NCBI GenBank assembly: GCA_900768105.1
Contig: CAAGBQ010000131.1
Location: 10,408 to 74,407, forward strand
Source: Oscillospiraceae bacterium
GTDB taxonomy: Bacteria > Bacillota > Clostridia > Oscillospirales > Ruminococcaceae
DNA length: 64,000 nt
Direction of reading: 5' to 3'
Below are positions 8,431 through 16,868 of the stretch, piece after piece. Numbering within the stretch: the stretch's first letter is position 1; every line of letters begins with the position of its first letter. The position numbers were made by a program, and so were the translations under genes. The notes under the pieces are model-generated. The model did no database searches and was not told where the DNA came from. It saw only the letters and a list, made by a program, of their open reading frames with translations.

Positions 8431-9552
8431 TTGATAAAGGTGCTGTTCTTTATCCCTAATTTGGCACACGGCGGAGCGGAGCGGGTTCTTGTTAACCTTG
8501 TCAATCATATGGACGGCGATAGGTTTGACATTACCGTTCAAACGATGTTTGATGTGGGAATATACAAGGACAAGCTTAATGCAAACATCAGGTATATCGG
8601 CGGATTTCCTTGGTATTTTCGAGGAAATACATATATTTACAAGCTTTTTTCTCCAAAGCGGCTTTATAAAATGTATGTTAAGGAAGAATACGATGTTATA
8701 GTTTCGTATCTGGAGGGACCGAGCGCAAGGGTAATAAGCGGCTGTGACAATAAAAAAACAAAGCTTGTAAACTGGGTCCATATTGAATTTGATAATAACG
8801 AATATGCAACGCATATTTTCAGAAACACTGCCGAGGCAAGGCAATGCTATAATCGTTTTGACAGAATAATCTGCGTATCAAAAACGGTAAAAGACGGCTT
8901 TGAAAAAGTTTTTCCTGCTGCAAAGCCGCCGCAGGTTATTTATAACACGGTGGAAACCGACATAATCAGAAAAAAAGCAGAAGAACCGGTTGACGATATT
9001 GTTTTTGAAAAGGACGAAATAAATCTGATTTCCGTTGCAAAGCTTATGAAAACAAAGGGGTTTGACAGGCTTATAAAAATCCAAAAAAAATTGCGGGACA
9101 ACGGATATAAAACGCATATTTATATTGTCGGAAAGGGCGAGGAAGAGGTGAGCTTGGAAAAGCTTATAAAGGAAAACGGTTTAGAAAACTCCTTCACCCT
9201 TATAGGCTTTAGAGAAAACCCTTATAAGTATGTTAAAAATGCGGACCTATATGTGTGTTCCTCAAGGAAAGAAGGCTTTAGCACCGCGGTGACGGAAGCT
9301 TTGATTGTCGGTACTCCGGTGGTAAGTACAAATTGCTCCGGTGCAGAGGAGCTTCTCGGAAGCGGCAACGAATACGGAATAGTTACCGAAAACAACGAGG
9401 ATTCACTCTATAACGGGATAACAAAAATGCTTTCCGATAAGGGCGGGCTTGAGCATTACAAAAAGCAGGCAGAAATTCGGGGCAACAAATTTAATACGGC
9501 GGAAACCGTAAAGGCAGTAGAAAATATGTTAGAAGAAGTGGTAAAAGAGTGA
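8431..9552 (+). CDS. Glycosyltransferase family 4 (GT-B)
   Basis: The 373-aa protein begins with a TTG codon (8431). An AAGGGTG lies upstream and the protein opens IKVLFFIPNLAHGGAERVLV, a standard GT4 start with the GGAERV glycine loop. The donor domain shows SVAKLMKTKGFDRLIKI and SSRKEGFSTAVTEALIVGTP (E-x7-E). It overlaps the next gene by GTGA at 9549-9552. It probably adds one sugar of the repeat unit. Confidence 0.88.
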   Translation: MIKVLFFIPNLAHGGAERVLVNLVNHMDGDRFDITVQTMFDVGIYKDKLNANIRYIGGFPWYFRGNTYIYKLFSPKRLYKMYVKEEYDVIVSYLEGPSARVISGCDNKKTKLVNWVHIEFDNNEYATHIFRNTAEARQCYNRFDRIICVSKTVKDGFEKVFPAAKPPQVIYNTVETDIIRKKAEEPVDDIVFEKDEINLISVAKLMKTKGFDRLIKIQKKLRDNGYKTHIYIVGKGEEEVSLEKLIKENGLENSFTLIGFRENPYKYVKNADLYVCSSRKEGFSTAVTEALIVGTPVVSTNCSGAEELLGSGNEYGIVTENNEDSLYNGITKMLSDKGGLEHYKKQAEIRGNKFNTAETVKAVENMLEEVVKE

Positions 9553-10622
9553 CGATTTTGCAAGTGTGCGCATATGCGGCACCATACGAGGGAAATTTTA
9601 TAAAATCTCTTAAAGCACTCGAAAAGGCGTATAACGAAAAAGGGAGCAGAACAATCTACGCTTTTCCGGAAAGCGCGCGCAATATTCAATGGTGCAAAGA
9701 GCTTGAAAAACATACGGATGTATATTATTTGCCGCTTGCAAAAGCAAGGATAAAATACGGAACATATAAGGCTCTTAAAGAAATATATAAAAAGTACCCC
9801 GATTTAAGAATTATACATTCCCACTTTGAACTGTATGACGCACCGGTTGCCTTAACTGCGCCAAAAAATGTAAAGGTATTTTGGCATCTTCATGATGCAA
9901 TAGAAAGGTATACCGATTTTAAAAGCAGGCTTATACATAGGGTGCAATATGGGCTTTGCCATAAAAATGCAACCTTGCTTTCCGTTTCGGAAAAGCATAT
10001 GGATTATGTTTTGAAGAACGGTTTTCCGAGGAAAAACGCAAAATATCTGCCAAACGGACTGGATACGGAAAGAATAAAGCGGGTTTCTGCCAATGAAAAG
10101 CAAAGAGAATATGATTTTTTGATTTTTGGGTGGGAATTTGAGCGAAAAGGCGTAGATTTATGTATCGAAGCCCTGAAAAAAATGAATTTGCCCGAAATAA
10201 AAACAGCTGTTGTTGCCTCGGAAAAGACAAAGCAAAAAATAGATGAAGAATACGGCGAAGCCTCCGGAGTTGAAGTAATAGAGCCTGTGTCCGATATAAA
10301 CGAGCTTTATGCAAAAAGCAAATGTTTTCTTCATATAAGCAGGGCGGAGGGGCTTTCCTATGCGTTGCTTGAGGCAATATACGCCGGCCTTCCGGTAATT
10401 TGCAGCGATATAAGCGAAAACCTCTTTGCAGAGAAGTTCCCGACCGTGTATATGGTAAAAAGCGAAAGCATAGAGGATATCGCCGAAAAGATGACGGAAA
10501 TAGCAAACGGTAGAACCTGTTCGGAAGAAGATATAGATACATCCAGAAAAGTGATTGATGAAGAGTATTCCATAAAACGCTGGGTAAAAAATATTATGGA
10601 ACAGTATGGGGAAAACATATGA
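9549..10622 (+). CDS. Glycosyltransferase family 4 (GT-B), divergent N-terminus
   Basis: 357 aa starting at GTG 9549, overlapping the upstream stop by GTGA. The acceptor domain has IIHSHFELYDAPVAL and FWHLHDAI. The donor domain has FLIFGWEFERKGVDLCIEAL and ISRAEGLSYALLEAIYAGLP, a typical E-x7-E motif. It belongs to the same coupled run of GT4 genes (8431-11692) and ends with ATGA overlap to the next one. Confidence 0.86.
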   Translation: MTILQVCAYAAPYEGNFIKSLKALEKAYNEKGSRTIYAFPESARNIQWCKELEKHTDVYYLPLAKARIKYGTYKALKEIYKKYPDLRIIHSHFELYDAPVALTAPKNVKVFWHLHDAIERYTDFKSRLIHRVQYGLCHKNATLLSVSEKHMDYVLKNGFPRKNAKYLPNGLDTERIKRVSANEKQREYDFLIFGWEFERKGVDLCIEALKKMNLPEIKTAVVASEKTKQKIDEEYGEASGVEVIEPVSDINELYAKSKCFLHISRAEGLSYALLEAIYAGLPVICSDISENLFAEKFPTVYMVKSESIEDIAEKMTEIANGRTCSEEDIDTSRKVIDEEYSIKRWVKNIMEQYGENI

Positions 10623-11692
10623 ACATATGCATTTTTAACGGAGATATGTCCAGGGGCGGAGGAACCGAGAGGATTACGCAAATTCTTGCGGACGGACTTA
10701 TCGAAAAAACAAATCATAATGTGTTTGTTCTTAACCTGAACAACAAATCCGGAAAAAGCTTTTATCCGCTGGATAAAAGAGTGAATTTTGAGGTTTTACA
10801 TTCCGACGGTATACTGCGCAAAATAGTCGAGCTTTCCCGCTTTCTCAAACAGCAAAAAATTGACGCAATAATTGATGTGGATATAATGTTGGCGATATAT
10901 TCTATTCCGGCAACTATGTTGCATCGGCATACAAAAATAATCTCCTGGGAAATGTTCAACATCCGTAACGATATAGGAAGCAGGCATACCGATATGATAA
11001 GAAAAATATGCCTAAAAAAAAGCGCATACTACATCAATCAGACAAAGGGCGATATGGAGGCATTTATAAGAGAAATGCCGGTAAAATGCCCGATAGCGTA
11101 CATATACAACCCTTGCGAGATTGATAAGGCATATACCGGTTATGATGCAGAGTCCAAGACGATAGTGACTGCGGGGCATTTTTTCTATACAAAGGGATAT
11201 GACCTTGCGGTTGAAGCGGCAAAAAAGGTGTTTAATAAACACCCGGATTGGTGCTGGAAATTTTATGGCGACGGAAAAGAGCAGGAAAAGGTGCGCGACC
11301 TTGTAAACGGGTACGGGCTTGAAAAGAATGTGCTTTTTTGCGGAAGAACCAATGATATTTTGTCGGAATATAGAAAAGCGGCAATGTATGTAATGACCTC
11401 GCGAACGGAGGGCTTTGGGCTTGTGCTTACGGAGGCAAAATCCTGCAATCTTCCAATCGTCGCATATGATGTGGACTTTGGTCCAAGAGAAATAATCGAG
11501 GACGGAGTAAGCGGATACTTAATAAAAGCGTTTGATTCGGAAGAAATGGCGGATAAGATCTGCGAGCTTATTGAAAACAGGGAAAAACGCATCGCCTTCT
11601 CAAAGATGGCAAAAAATAATTGTTCAAAGTTTACCAAAGAAGCGTTTATTGACAGATGGACAGAGATACTGGGCGAAATTGAGGGCAAATGA
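10619..11692 (+). CDS. Glycosyltransferase family 4 (GT-B)
   Basis: 357 aa. It opens MNICIFNGDMSRGGGTERIT, with the glycine-rich acceptor loop, and carries the donor-site block TSRTEGFGLVLTEAKSCNLP with E-x7-E. The ATGA overlap with the upstream GT4 gene indicates translational coupling. The LicD gene starts 2 bp after its stop. Sugar specificity is unknown. Confidence 0.9.
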   Translation: MNICIFNGDMSRGGGTERITQILADGLIEKTNHNVFVLNLNNKSGKSFYPLDKRVNFEVLHSDGILRKIVELSRFLKQQKIDAIIDVDIMLAIYSIPATMLHRHTKIISWEMFNIRNDIGSRHTDMIRKICLKKSAYYINQTKGDMEAFIREMPVKCPIAYIYNPCEIDKAYTGYDAESKTIVTAGHFFYTKGYDLAVEAAKKVFNKHPDWCWKFYGDGKEQEKVRDLVNGYGLEKNVLFCGRTNDILSEYRKAAMYVMTSRTEGFGLVLTEAKSCNLPIVAYDVDFGPREIIEDGVSGYLIKAFDSEEMADKICELIENREKRIAFSKMAKNNCSKFTKEAFIDRWTEILGEIEGK

Positions 11693-11693
11693 T

Positions 11694-12491
11694 ATGAGCA
11701 AATGGAAGATACAAGGCTACGATGTGGAGGATGTGCAGAAAAAGATTTTTGAGATATTCCTCGAATTTGACAGAATATGCAAAGCACATAACCTTACATA
11801 CACCTTGGAGGGCGGAACGCTTCTCGGCGCAGTTTTGTATAGGGGCTTTATCCCCTGGGACGACGATATGGATATTGTCATGCTCCGAAAAGATTATGAC
11901 GAATTTCGCAAAGTAGCAAACAAAGAATTGGCAAAGCCGTATTATTTTATGGATATGGAAATGTCCGACCAATACCCTTTTATGTTCGGAAAGATTTTTA
12001 ACCTTGATACGATATATAAAGAGAGGGGCACGGCGCATCTTGATATTCCGCACGGAGTGTTTTTGGATATATTTGTTGAGGATAATATACGGCTAAAAAC
12101 CAAAAAGATACACAGCAGAGCCGTAAGCGCAATAGGAACGGTGCGCTATATAAAGCTTGGGGTAGAAAAGTTTCATATACGGCATATTCTGTATGCACCG
12201 CTGTTTTTGCTGAGGGTAAATACGCTTACAAAATTGGCTGATAAAGTAATGCGCATATATGATAACAAAAAAACGGATTACATTTATCCTCTCTGCCAGT
12301 CAATAAGCTCAAAACCTCCTCTGCCGAGAAGAATGCTGACCGACTTTGAAAAGGCAAGCTTTAACGGGTACGAGGTTTTAATACCCACCTGCAATATGTG
12401 GTATTTACATAAGCATTATGAAACGCCTATGGAAATACCGCCGGAATCTGCGCAGCACCCAACGCATGGGGTTATAGAAATTAAATTGTAA
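11694..12491 (+). CDS. LicD-family phosphotransferase
   Basis: I chose ATG 11694 (265 aa) because GAGGG precedes it and it begins 2 bp after the previous stop. The family signature is clear: LEGGTLLGAVLYRGFIPWDD followed by DMDIVMLRKDYDEF, where the DDD aspartates bind metal in this nucleotidyltransferase fold. LDIFVEDNI follows. LicD enzymes put phosphocholine, or related phospho-substituents such as glycerol- or ribitol-phosphate, on surface glycans. No choline kinase, cytidylyltransferase or choline importer is visible here, so the donor may not be CDP-choline. Confidence 0.9.
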   Translation: MSKWKIQGYDVEDVQKKIFEIFLEFDRICKAHNLTYTLEGGTLLGAVLYRGFIPWDDDMDIVMLRKDYDEFRKVANKELAKPYYFMDMEMSDQYPFMFGKIFNLDTIYKERGTAHLDIPHGVFLDIFVEDNIRLKTKKIHSRAVSAIGTVRYIKLGVEKFHIRHILYAPLFLLRVNTLTKLADKVMRIYDNKKTDYIYPLCQSISSKPPLPRRMLTDFEKASFNGYEVLIPTCNMWYLHKHYETPMEIPPESAQHPTHGVIEIKL

Positions 12492-12513
12492 AATAAAACC
12501 ATGAGAAAAAGTA

Positions 12514-13551
12514 ATGAAAAACGACAAGACGGTTTTAAGCATAATAGTGCCGGCTTATAATGTCGAAAAGTACATTGAGCGGTGCATACAAAGTATTATT
12601 CGCAGCAGGCCGAAGGAAGCGGAGATAATTTTGGTAGACGATGGCTCCACTGATAATACGCCGCATATATGCGATGCCTTTTGCAAGGAAAACACACAAA
12701 TTAAAGTTATACACAAAGAAAACGGCGGAGCTGCAAGCGCAAGGAATGCCGGAATGGATTACGCCGGGGGCGAATGGATAACCTTTGTGGATGCGGATGA
12801 CACTGTGAGCGAAAATTACTGCCAAGCGATAATAAATGCCATATTGAAAAACCCCGAAGTGGATGTAATCGTATTTGGAATTACAGTCAATATTCAAAGC
12901 GGTAAAAAGAAGATAGCATACAAAATCCCTGCTTTTGAGGGGGACATCAAAGGGTGCATAAGAAACACCGAAAAAGCGGGATGCTTTAACTATTCATTGA
13001 ACAAAATCTATCGAAAAAGTATTATAGAAAAAGTGCCCAAAATCACTTTTATTAATGGTATGGAACCGGGAGAAGATACGCTTTTTAACTGCCGGTACTT
13101 TAGCAGAATAAAAAAGGGAGTAATACTTCCGGATACTCTATACGAATACTATAAATATGATGATGTTGAATCAAGCCTTTCGCATAAGTATTGGGGAGAT
13201 TTGAACGAAAAAACTTTGATTTTTACAAGAGCAAGATGCGACTTGTACCGCTCTCTTAAAATGGATTCGGACAGCGACACCAGAGAACTTGCAAAGCAAA
13301 ATGTGTACTATATATTTAAGTGCATACCAAATATGTACCGAAGCAGCAATCCAACAATCAGAAAAAAACGCCTTGAATTTTTTAGCGAGATTATGCGCAA
13401 TAAGAAAGTCAACGCATGGGTCAGCAAAGACACAAGCGATGAGATGTTAATAAAGGTCTTTAGATGTCTTTATAAAACGAAATCACCGGCAATTTGCGAC
13501 GCCGTTTATTGCCTTCTATTTTGGGCAAAAAGAAATTTGCTTAATAATTAA
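12514..13551 (+). CDS. Glycosyltransferase family 2 (GT-A)
   Basis: 345 aa. LSIIVPAYNVEKYIERCIQS, LVDDGSTDNTPHICD, GAASARNAGM and FVDADD (DXD) are classic for EpsJ/WcaA-like inverting transferases. The C-terminal third (about residues 220-345) is a helical extension of the kind often seen in capsule GT2 enzymes. It starts 22 bp after licD and precedes the flippase. It probably completes the repeat unit before export. Confidence 0.9.
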   Translation: MKNDKTVLSIIVPAYNVEKYIERCIQSIIRSRPKEAEIILVDDGSTDNTPHICDAFCKENTQIKVIHKENGGAASARNAGMDYAGGEWITFVDADDTVSENYCQAIINAILKNPEVDVIVFGITVNIQSGKKKIAYKIPAFEGDIKGCIRNTEKAGCFNYSLNKIYRKSIIEKVPKITFINGMEPGEDTLFNCRYFSRIKKGVILPDTLYEYYKYDDVESSLSHKYWGDLNEKTLIFTRARCDLYRSLKMDSDSDTRELAKQNVYYIFKCIPNMYRSSNPTIRKKRLEFFSEIMRNKKVNAWVSKDTSDEMLIKVFRCLYKTKSPAICDAVYCLLFWAKRNLLNN

Positions 13552-13570
13552 ACCAAAACGAGGAATTTCA

Positions 13571-15127
13571 GTGGAAAAGAAACAGGGAAGGATAGAAAAA
13601 AGCCTGCTTAATGTATTGACAGGAACAGTTGGGCAGCTTATATCTTTTGTATTAAGCTTTATTATCCGAACGGTATTTATAAAAACGCTCGGTACAATAT
13701 ATCTTGGGCTAAACGGGCTGTATACAAACATTTTGTCGGTGCTCAATCTTACGGAGCTTGGGCTTGGAACGGCAATAGTCATCGAGCTTTACAGAACCGT
13801 TGCAACGAATGATGAAGAAAAATCAAAACAATATCTGCAATTTTATAAAAAGGCATATTACATAATAGGAGTTTGCATACTGGTTGCGGGTCTTGCGCTA
13901 ACCCCGTTTTTGGAATACCTTATTAAAGATTCCGAATCCCTTGGGCTTATCAATTATAGGCTTGTATTTATTTTATACCTGTTCAATACGGTGTTTTCGT
14001 ATTTTTTCTATGCATACAGGGACGCAATTTTAAGCGCAAACCAGCAGGAATACAAAGCAAGAGTTATAACATATGCGTTCAAGTTTTTGGAGATGCTTCT
14101 TCAGGTTGTAACGCTGCTGCTTTTTAGAAATATTTATATATACCTGATTATTCCGATAGTGTTGGGCTGTGTTTCAACGGTAATCAAAGGAATACTTATA
14201 GGAAAATGGTTTCCCTTTATATTGGAAGACCCGCAGGGAAGCCTTTCAAAAGAGGAACTTGATTCCACAAAAAAGAATGTTTTTTCCGTAGCTTTGTACA
14301 AATTAAGCGGAACAATTATAAACTCTACGGATAACATTATATTATCATCGTTTATAAGCATAATCCTAACGGGGCTTTATTCTAACTACTTAACATTAAC
14401 ATCGGCGGTAAGTACCGTTTTGAGTAAGCTTTTTTCTGCTTTTACCGCAAGCCTTGGAAATTTGAATGTGGACGCAGGCGAAAATAAAGAAAAAAAATAT
14501 TTTATTTTTAAAACCTTAAGCTTTATGAATTTTTGGGTTTACGGTTTCTGCGCGGTTTGCTTTTTGGTGCTGTTTGACCCCTTTATTTCTGTATGGATAG
14601 GCGAGAGCTTTATTATGAACCCTCTTACGGAATATATAATCGTCGTAAATTTTTTGATAGTGGGGCTTCAAGAAACGGTTGGAACTCATCGGGCGGCGTA
14701 CGGTTTGTTTTATAAGGGGAGATACAGGCCGCTGTTTTCCGTTGTAATAAACATTTTTTTATCAATTCTGTTTGTTAAGCTGTTTCCGGACGAATACGGG
14801 GTAGTGGCGGTACTTTTGGGCACGATTATTTCAAATTTGGCGGTAAGTTGGTGGTTCGATGCATATTTGGTACACAAATATGCCTTCGGGAAAAAACCAT
14901 GGAAATTTTACGGACAATTTTGGGGGCGTTTCGCATTTGTAATGATTATAGGTGCGGCGATGCGAACCGGTAGCGAGCTTTTGCCGCTTAAAGGCTGGGC
15001 TTTGATAGTTACAGACGGTGTTTTGGCCACGGCAATATTTAATGGAATTATGCTTTGCCTGTTCCGCAAAAGAAAAGAATACATTTATTTGAAAGATAAT
15101 ATTTTTCGCATTTTGCATTTAAGATAA
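13571..15127 (+). CDS. Wzx-type polysaccharide flippase (MATE/MVF superfamily)
   Basis: 518 aa starting at GTG 13571 with GAGGAA 5 bp upstream. It has about 12-14 membrane segments. The opening, LLNVLTGTVGQLISFVLSF then IRTVFIKTLGTIYLGLNGLY, is the usual start of Gram-positive polysaccharide biosynthesis flippases. It moves the lipid-linked repeat unit across the membrane, where the EpsG-like protein would polymerise it. It sits between the last GT2 gene and an acyltransferase. Confidence 0.9.
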   Translation: MEKKQGRIEKSLLNVLTGTVGQLISFVLSFIIRTVFIKTLGTIYLGLNGLYTNILSVLNLTELGLGTAIVIELYRTVATNDEEKSKQYLQFYKKAYYIIGVCILVAGLALTPFLEYLIKDSESLGLINYRLVFILYLFNTVFSYFFYAYRDAILSANQQEYKARVITYAFKFLEMLLQVVTLLLFRNIYIYLIIPIVLGCVSTVIKGILIGKWFPFILEDPQGSLSKEELDSTKKNVFSVALYKLSGTIINSTDNIILSSFISIILTGLYSNYLTLTSAVSTVLSKLFSAFTASLGNLNVDAGENKEKKYFIFKTLSFMNFWVYGFCAVCFLVLFDPFISVWIGESFIMNPLTEYIIVVNFLIVGLQETVGTHRAAYGLFYKGRYRPLFSVVINIFLSILFVKLFPDEYGVVAVLLGTIISNLAVSWWFDAYLVHKYAFGKKPWKFYGQFWGRFAFVMIIGAAMRTGSELLPLKGWALIVTDGVLATAIFNGIMLCLFRKRKEYIYLKDNIFRILHLR

Positions 15128-15149
15128 ACGACATAAGAGGGAACGACAA

Positions 15150-16235
15150 ATGAAGGGCAGAGAGTGCTGTTTTGATAGGGAAAGCACAAATATCGTAAAA
15201 GGAATGCTTTTGCTTTTGATGTTCATTTTGCATTTTTTCTGTTTTCCTTCTTGGTATATTGACGGAATAGAGTATCCGAATTTATTATGGTTGGAGGAGT
15301 ATCAGGGTCATTTTCAGATATGTGTTGCCGGTTTTACTTTTTTAACGGGTTACCTCTATTTCTTTAAGGAAAATAAGAATTTCAACGATGTTATGAAAAA
15401 GTGGGCCGGAATTTTGGCTCCGTACTGGATAGTTTTTATATTGCTGTTGGCCGCTGCGCTTATAACGAACACATATACAGGAGATTTTACAACGATTTTG
15501 GCGGAGGCGGCAACTGTGGAGCAACCGGTTATGTTTTTTGGCTGGTATGTACCGTATTATATACTTATGGTTGCGATGTTGTGGGCAACAGTTAAGTTTA
15601 TCAAAAACGATTTTTTCCTTTTTGTAATATCGTTGTGCGGCTCCATAGCATTAGGTTATGTGGCGGCAAGATTTGCAAGTATAGACTTTATTATAAATAC
15701 AACAGAAAAATTTTCGGTATACTTTCCTATAACGATTGCCGGATACATATGTGCGAAGAATAAAATCTTTGAAAGAATAAACGAGCTTTTAAAGGATAAG
15801 AACTTAAAAATTTTCTGTTCCGCTTTGTTTATAATTGTTGTATTTATGGAACCGTCATGGCTTTATGGAGTGAACATAGATAATGTTGCATTTTCGGCAA
15901 TTCGCAAATGTATAAGAATTGTTTCCATACCGCTTTTTATATATGGGATTCTTGAAATAATAAGCTTTGTAAAATACAAAGCGGCAAGGCTTGTTGCCGC
16001 AGAGATAGGAAAAATGTCGATGTTTATGTGGTTTTTGCACAGCATATTTTTTAATTGCAGCAGAGAAGTGTTTCAAAAGGCACTATACTTTCCGAAGTAT
16101 CCGATATTTGTACTAATATGGGGACTTGCCGTATGCTGGATAGCTTCTGTTCCGCTAAAGTATTTATCTGATAAAGCAACAGGGCGCATATTGTCCCAAA
16201 ACACGGTAACGAAAGCAAGAAAATTGGGTGAATGA
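15150..16235 (+). CDS. Acyltransferase family 3 membrane protein
   Basis: 361 aa with about ten hydrophobic helices. The N-terminal part ESTNIVKGMLLLLMFILHFF carries the histidine expected in the first helix of the ACYL_TRANSF_3 family. These proteins move acetyl or similar groups from the cytoplasm onto sugars outside. It likely decorates the exported glycan. It ends at 16235, 4 bp before the GNAT gene. The related family member at 18909 implies two distinct O-acylations. Confidence 0.8.
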   Translation: MKGRECCFDRESTNIVKGMLLLLMFILHFFCFPSWYIDGIEYPNLLWLEEYQGHFQICVAGFTFLTGYLYFFKENKNFNDVMKKWAGILAPYWIVFILLLAAALITNTYTGDFTTILAEAATVEQPVMFFGWYVPYYILMVAMLWATVKFIKNDFFLFVISLCGSIALGYVAARFASIDFIINTTEKFSVYFPITIAGYICAKNKIFERINELLKDKNLKIFCSALFIIVVFMEPSWLYGVNIDNVAFSAIRKCIRIVSIPLFIYGILEIISFVKYKAARLVAAEIGKMSMFMWFLHSIFFNCSREVFQKALYFPKYPIFVLIWGLAVCWIASVPLKYLSDKATGRILSQNTVTKARKLGE

Positions 16236-16239
16236 TACT

Positions 16240-16854
16240 ATGTATCTTAAAGAAATAAAAGAGATTGAAAAACTTTCGTTGTGGGTAAGAAATGCCAACG
16301 AAGCTTTTAAGAACAGAAGTAATGACAGTATGCCATATGCCGAAATTAAGGTGGAAGGTTTCCTTGATGAACCGGAAAAAAGGGTATTCGGGTTGATAAG
16401 CGATGATGAAGAGCTTATTGGCGGAATGTGTATTACAAACTCAAAAGACAGTGGGGTAAAAACGGCTAAAATAGGAACCGTATGGGTTGCCCCCAAGCAC
16501 CAAAACAACGGAGCGGGCACATTCTTAATAAATCAAGCGGAAAAAATTGCGTGCGGCGGCGGAGCGCAGATACTCCTGCTGGATGTGGCTAATATTTATA
16601 TGCCGGCAGTGCGCCTGTATAAGAAATGCGGGTTTAAAAAGTATCAGGTGTATGCTAATGTGCCGGGAACTTATTACTTTATACGGATGATAAAGATACT
16701 GGATAAAAGGGCGTTTCCTATATGGAAAAGTGTTTTTAAATTAGCTAAATCATCAATAATTTTTTGGCTGCTTTACAAAAAAGACAGTTCGCCTACGCTG
16801 TTTAATAAATTAGTATATAAAAAGCTTTGGCGGATGCAATCTTCTAAAGGGTAA
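16240..16854 (+). CDS. GNAT-family N-acetyltransferase
   Basis: 204 aa from ATG 16240, with GGGTGA 8 bp upstream; a GTG at 16228 in frame is an alternative. The acetyl-CoA site is visible in GTVWVAPKHQNNGAGTFLIN (the Q/R-x-x-G-x-G/A turn), then RLYKKCGFKKYQVY. It probably acetylates an amino sugar or an amino acid used in the glycan. It begins the AT-richer 3' module (16.2-19.9 kb) together with the ATP-grasp fusion gene, 14 bp downstream. Confidence 0.85.
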   Translation: MYLKEIKEIEKLSLWVRNANEAFKNRSNDSMPYAEIKVEGFLDEPEKRVFGLISDDEELIGGMCITNSKDSGVKTAKIGTVWVAPKHQNNGAGTFLINQAEKIACGGGAQILLLDVANIYMPAVRLYKKCGFKKYQVYANVPGTYYFIRMIKILDKRAFPIWKSVFKLAKSSIIFWLLYKKDSSPTLFNKLVYKKLWRMQSSKG

Positions 16855-16868
16855 GGATGTGGTAAGGC

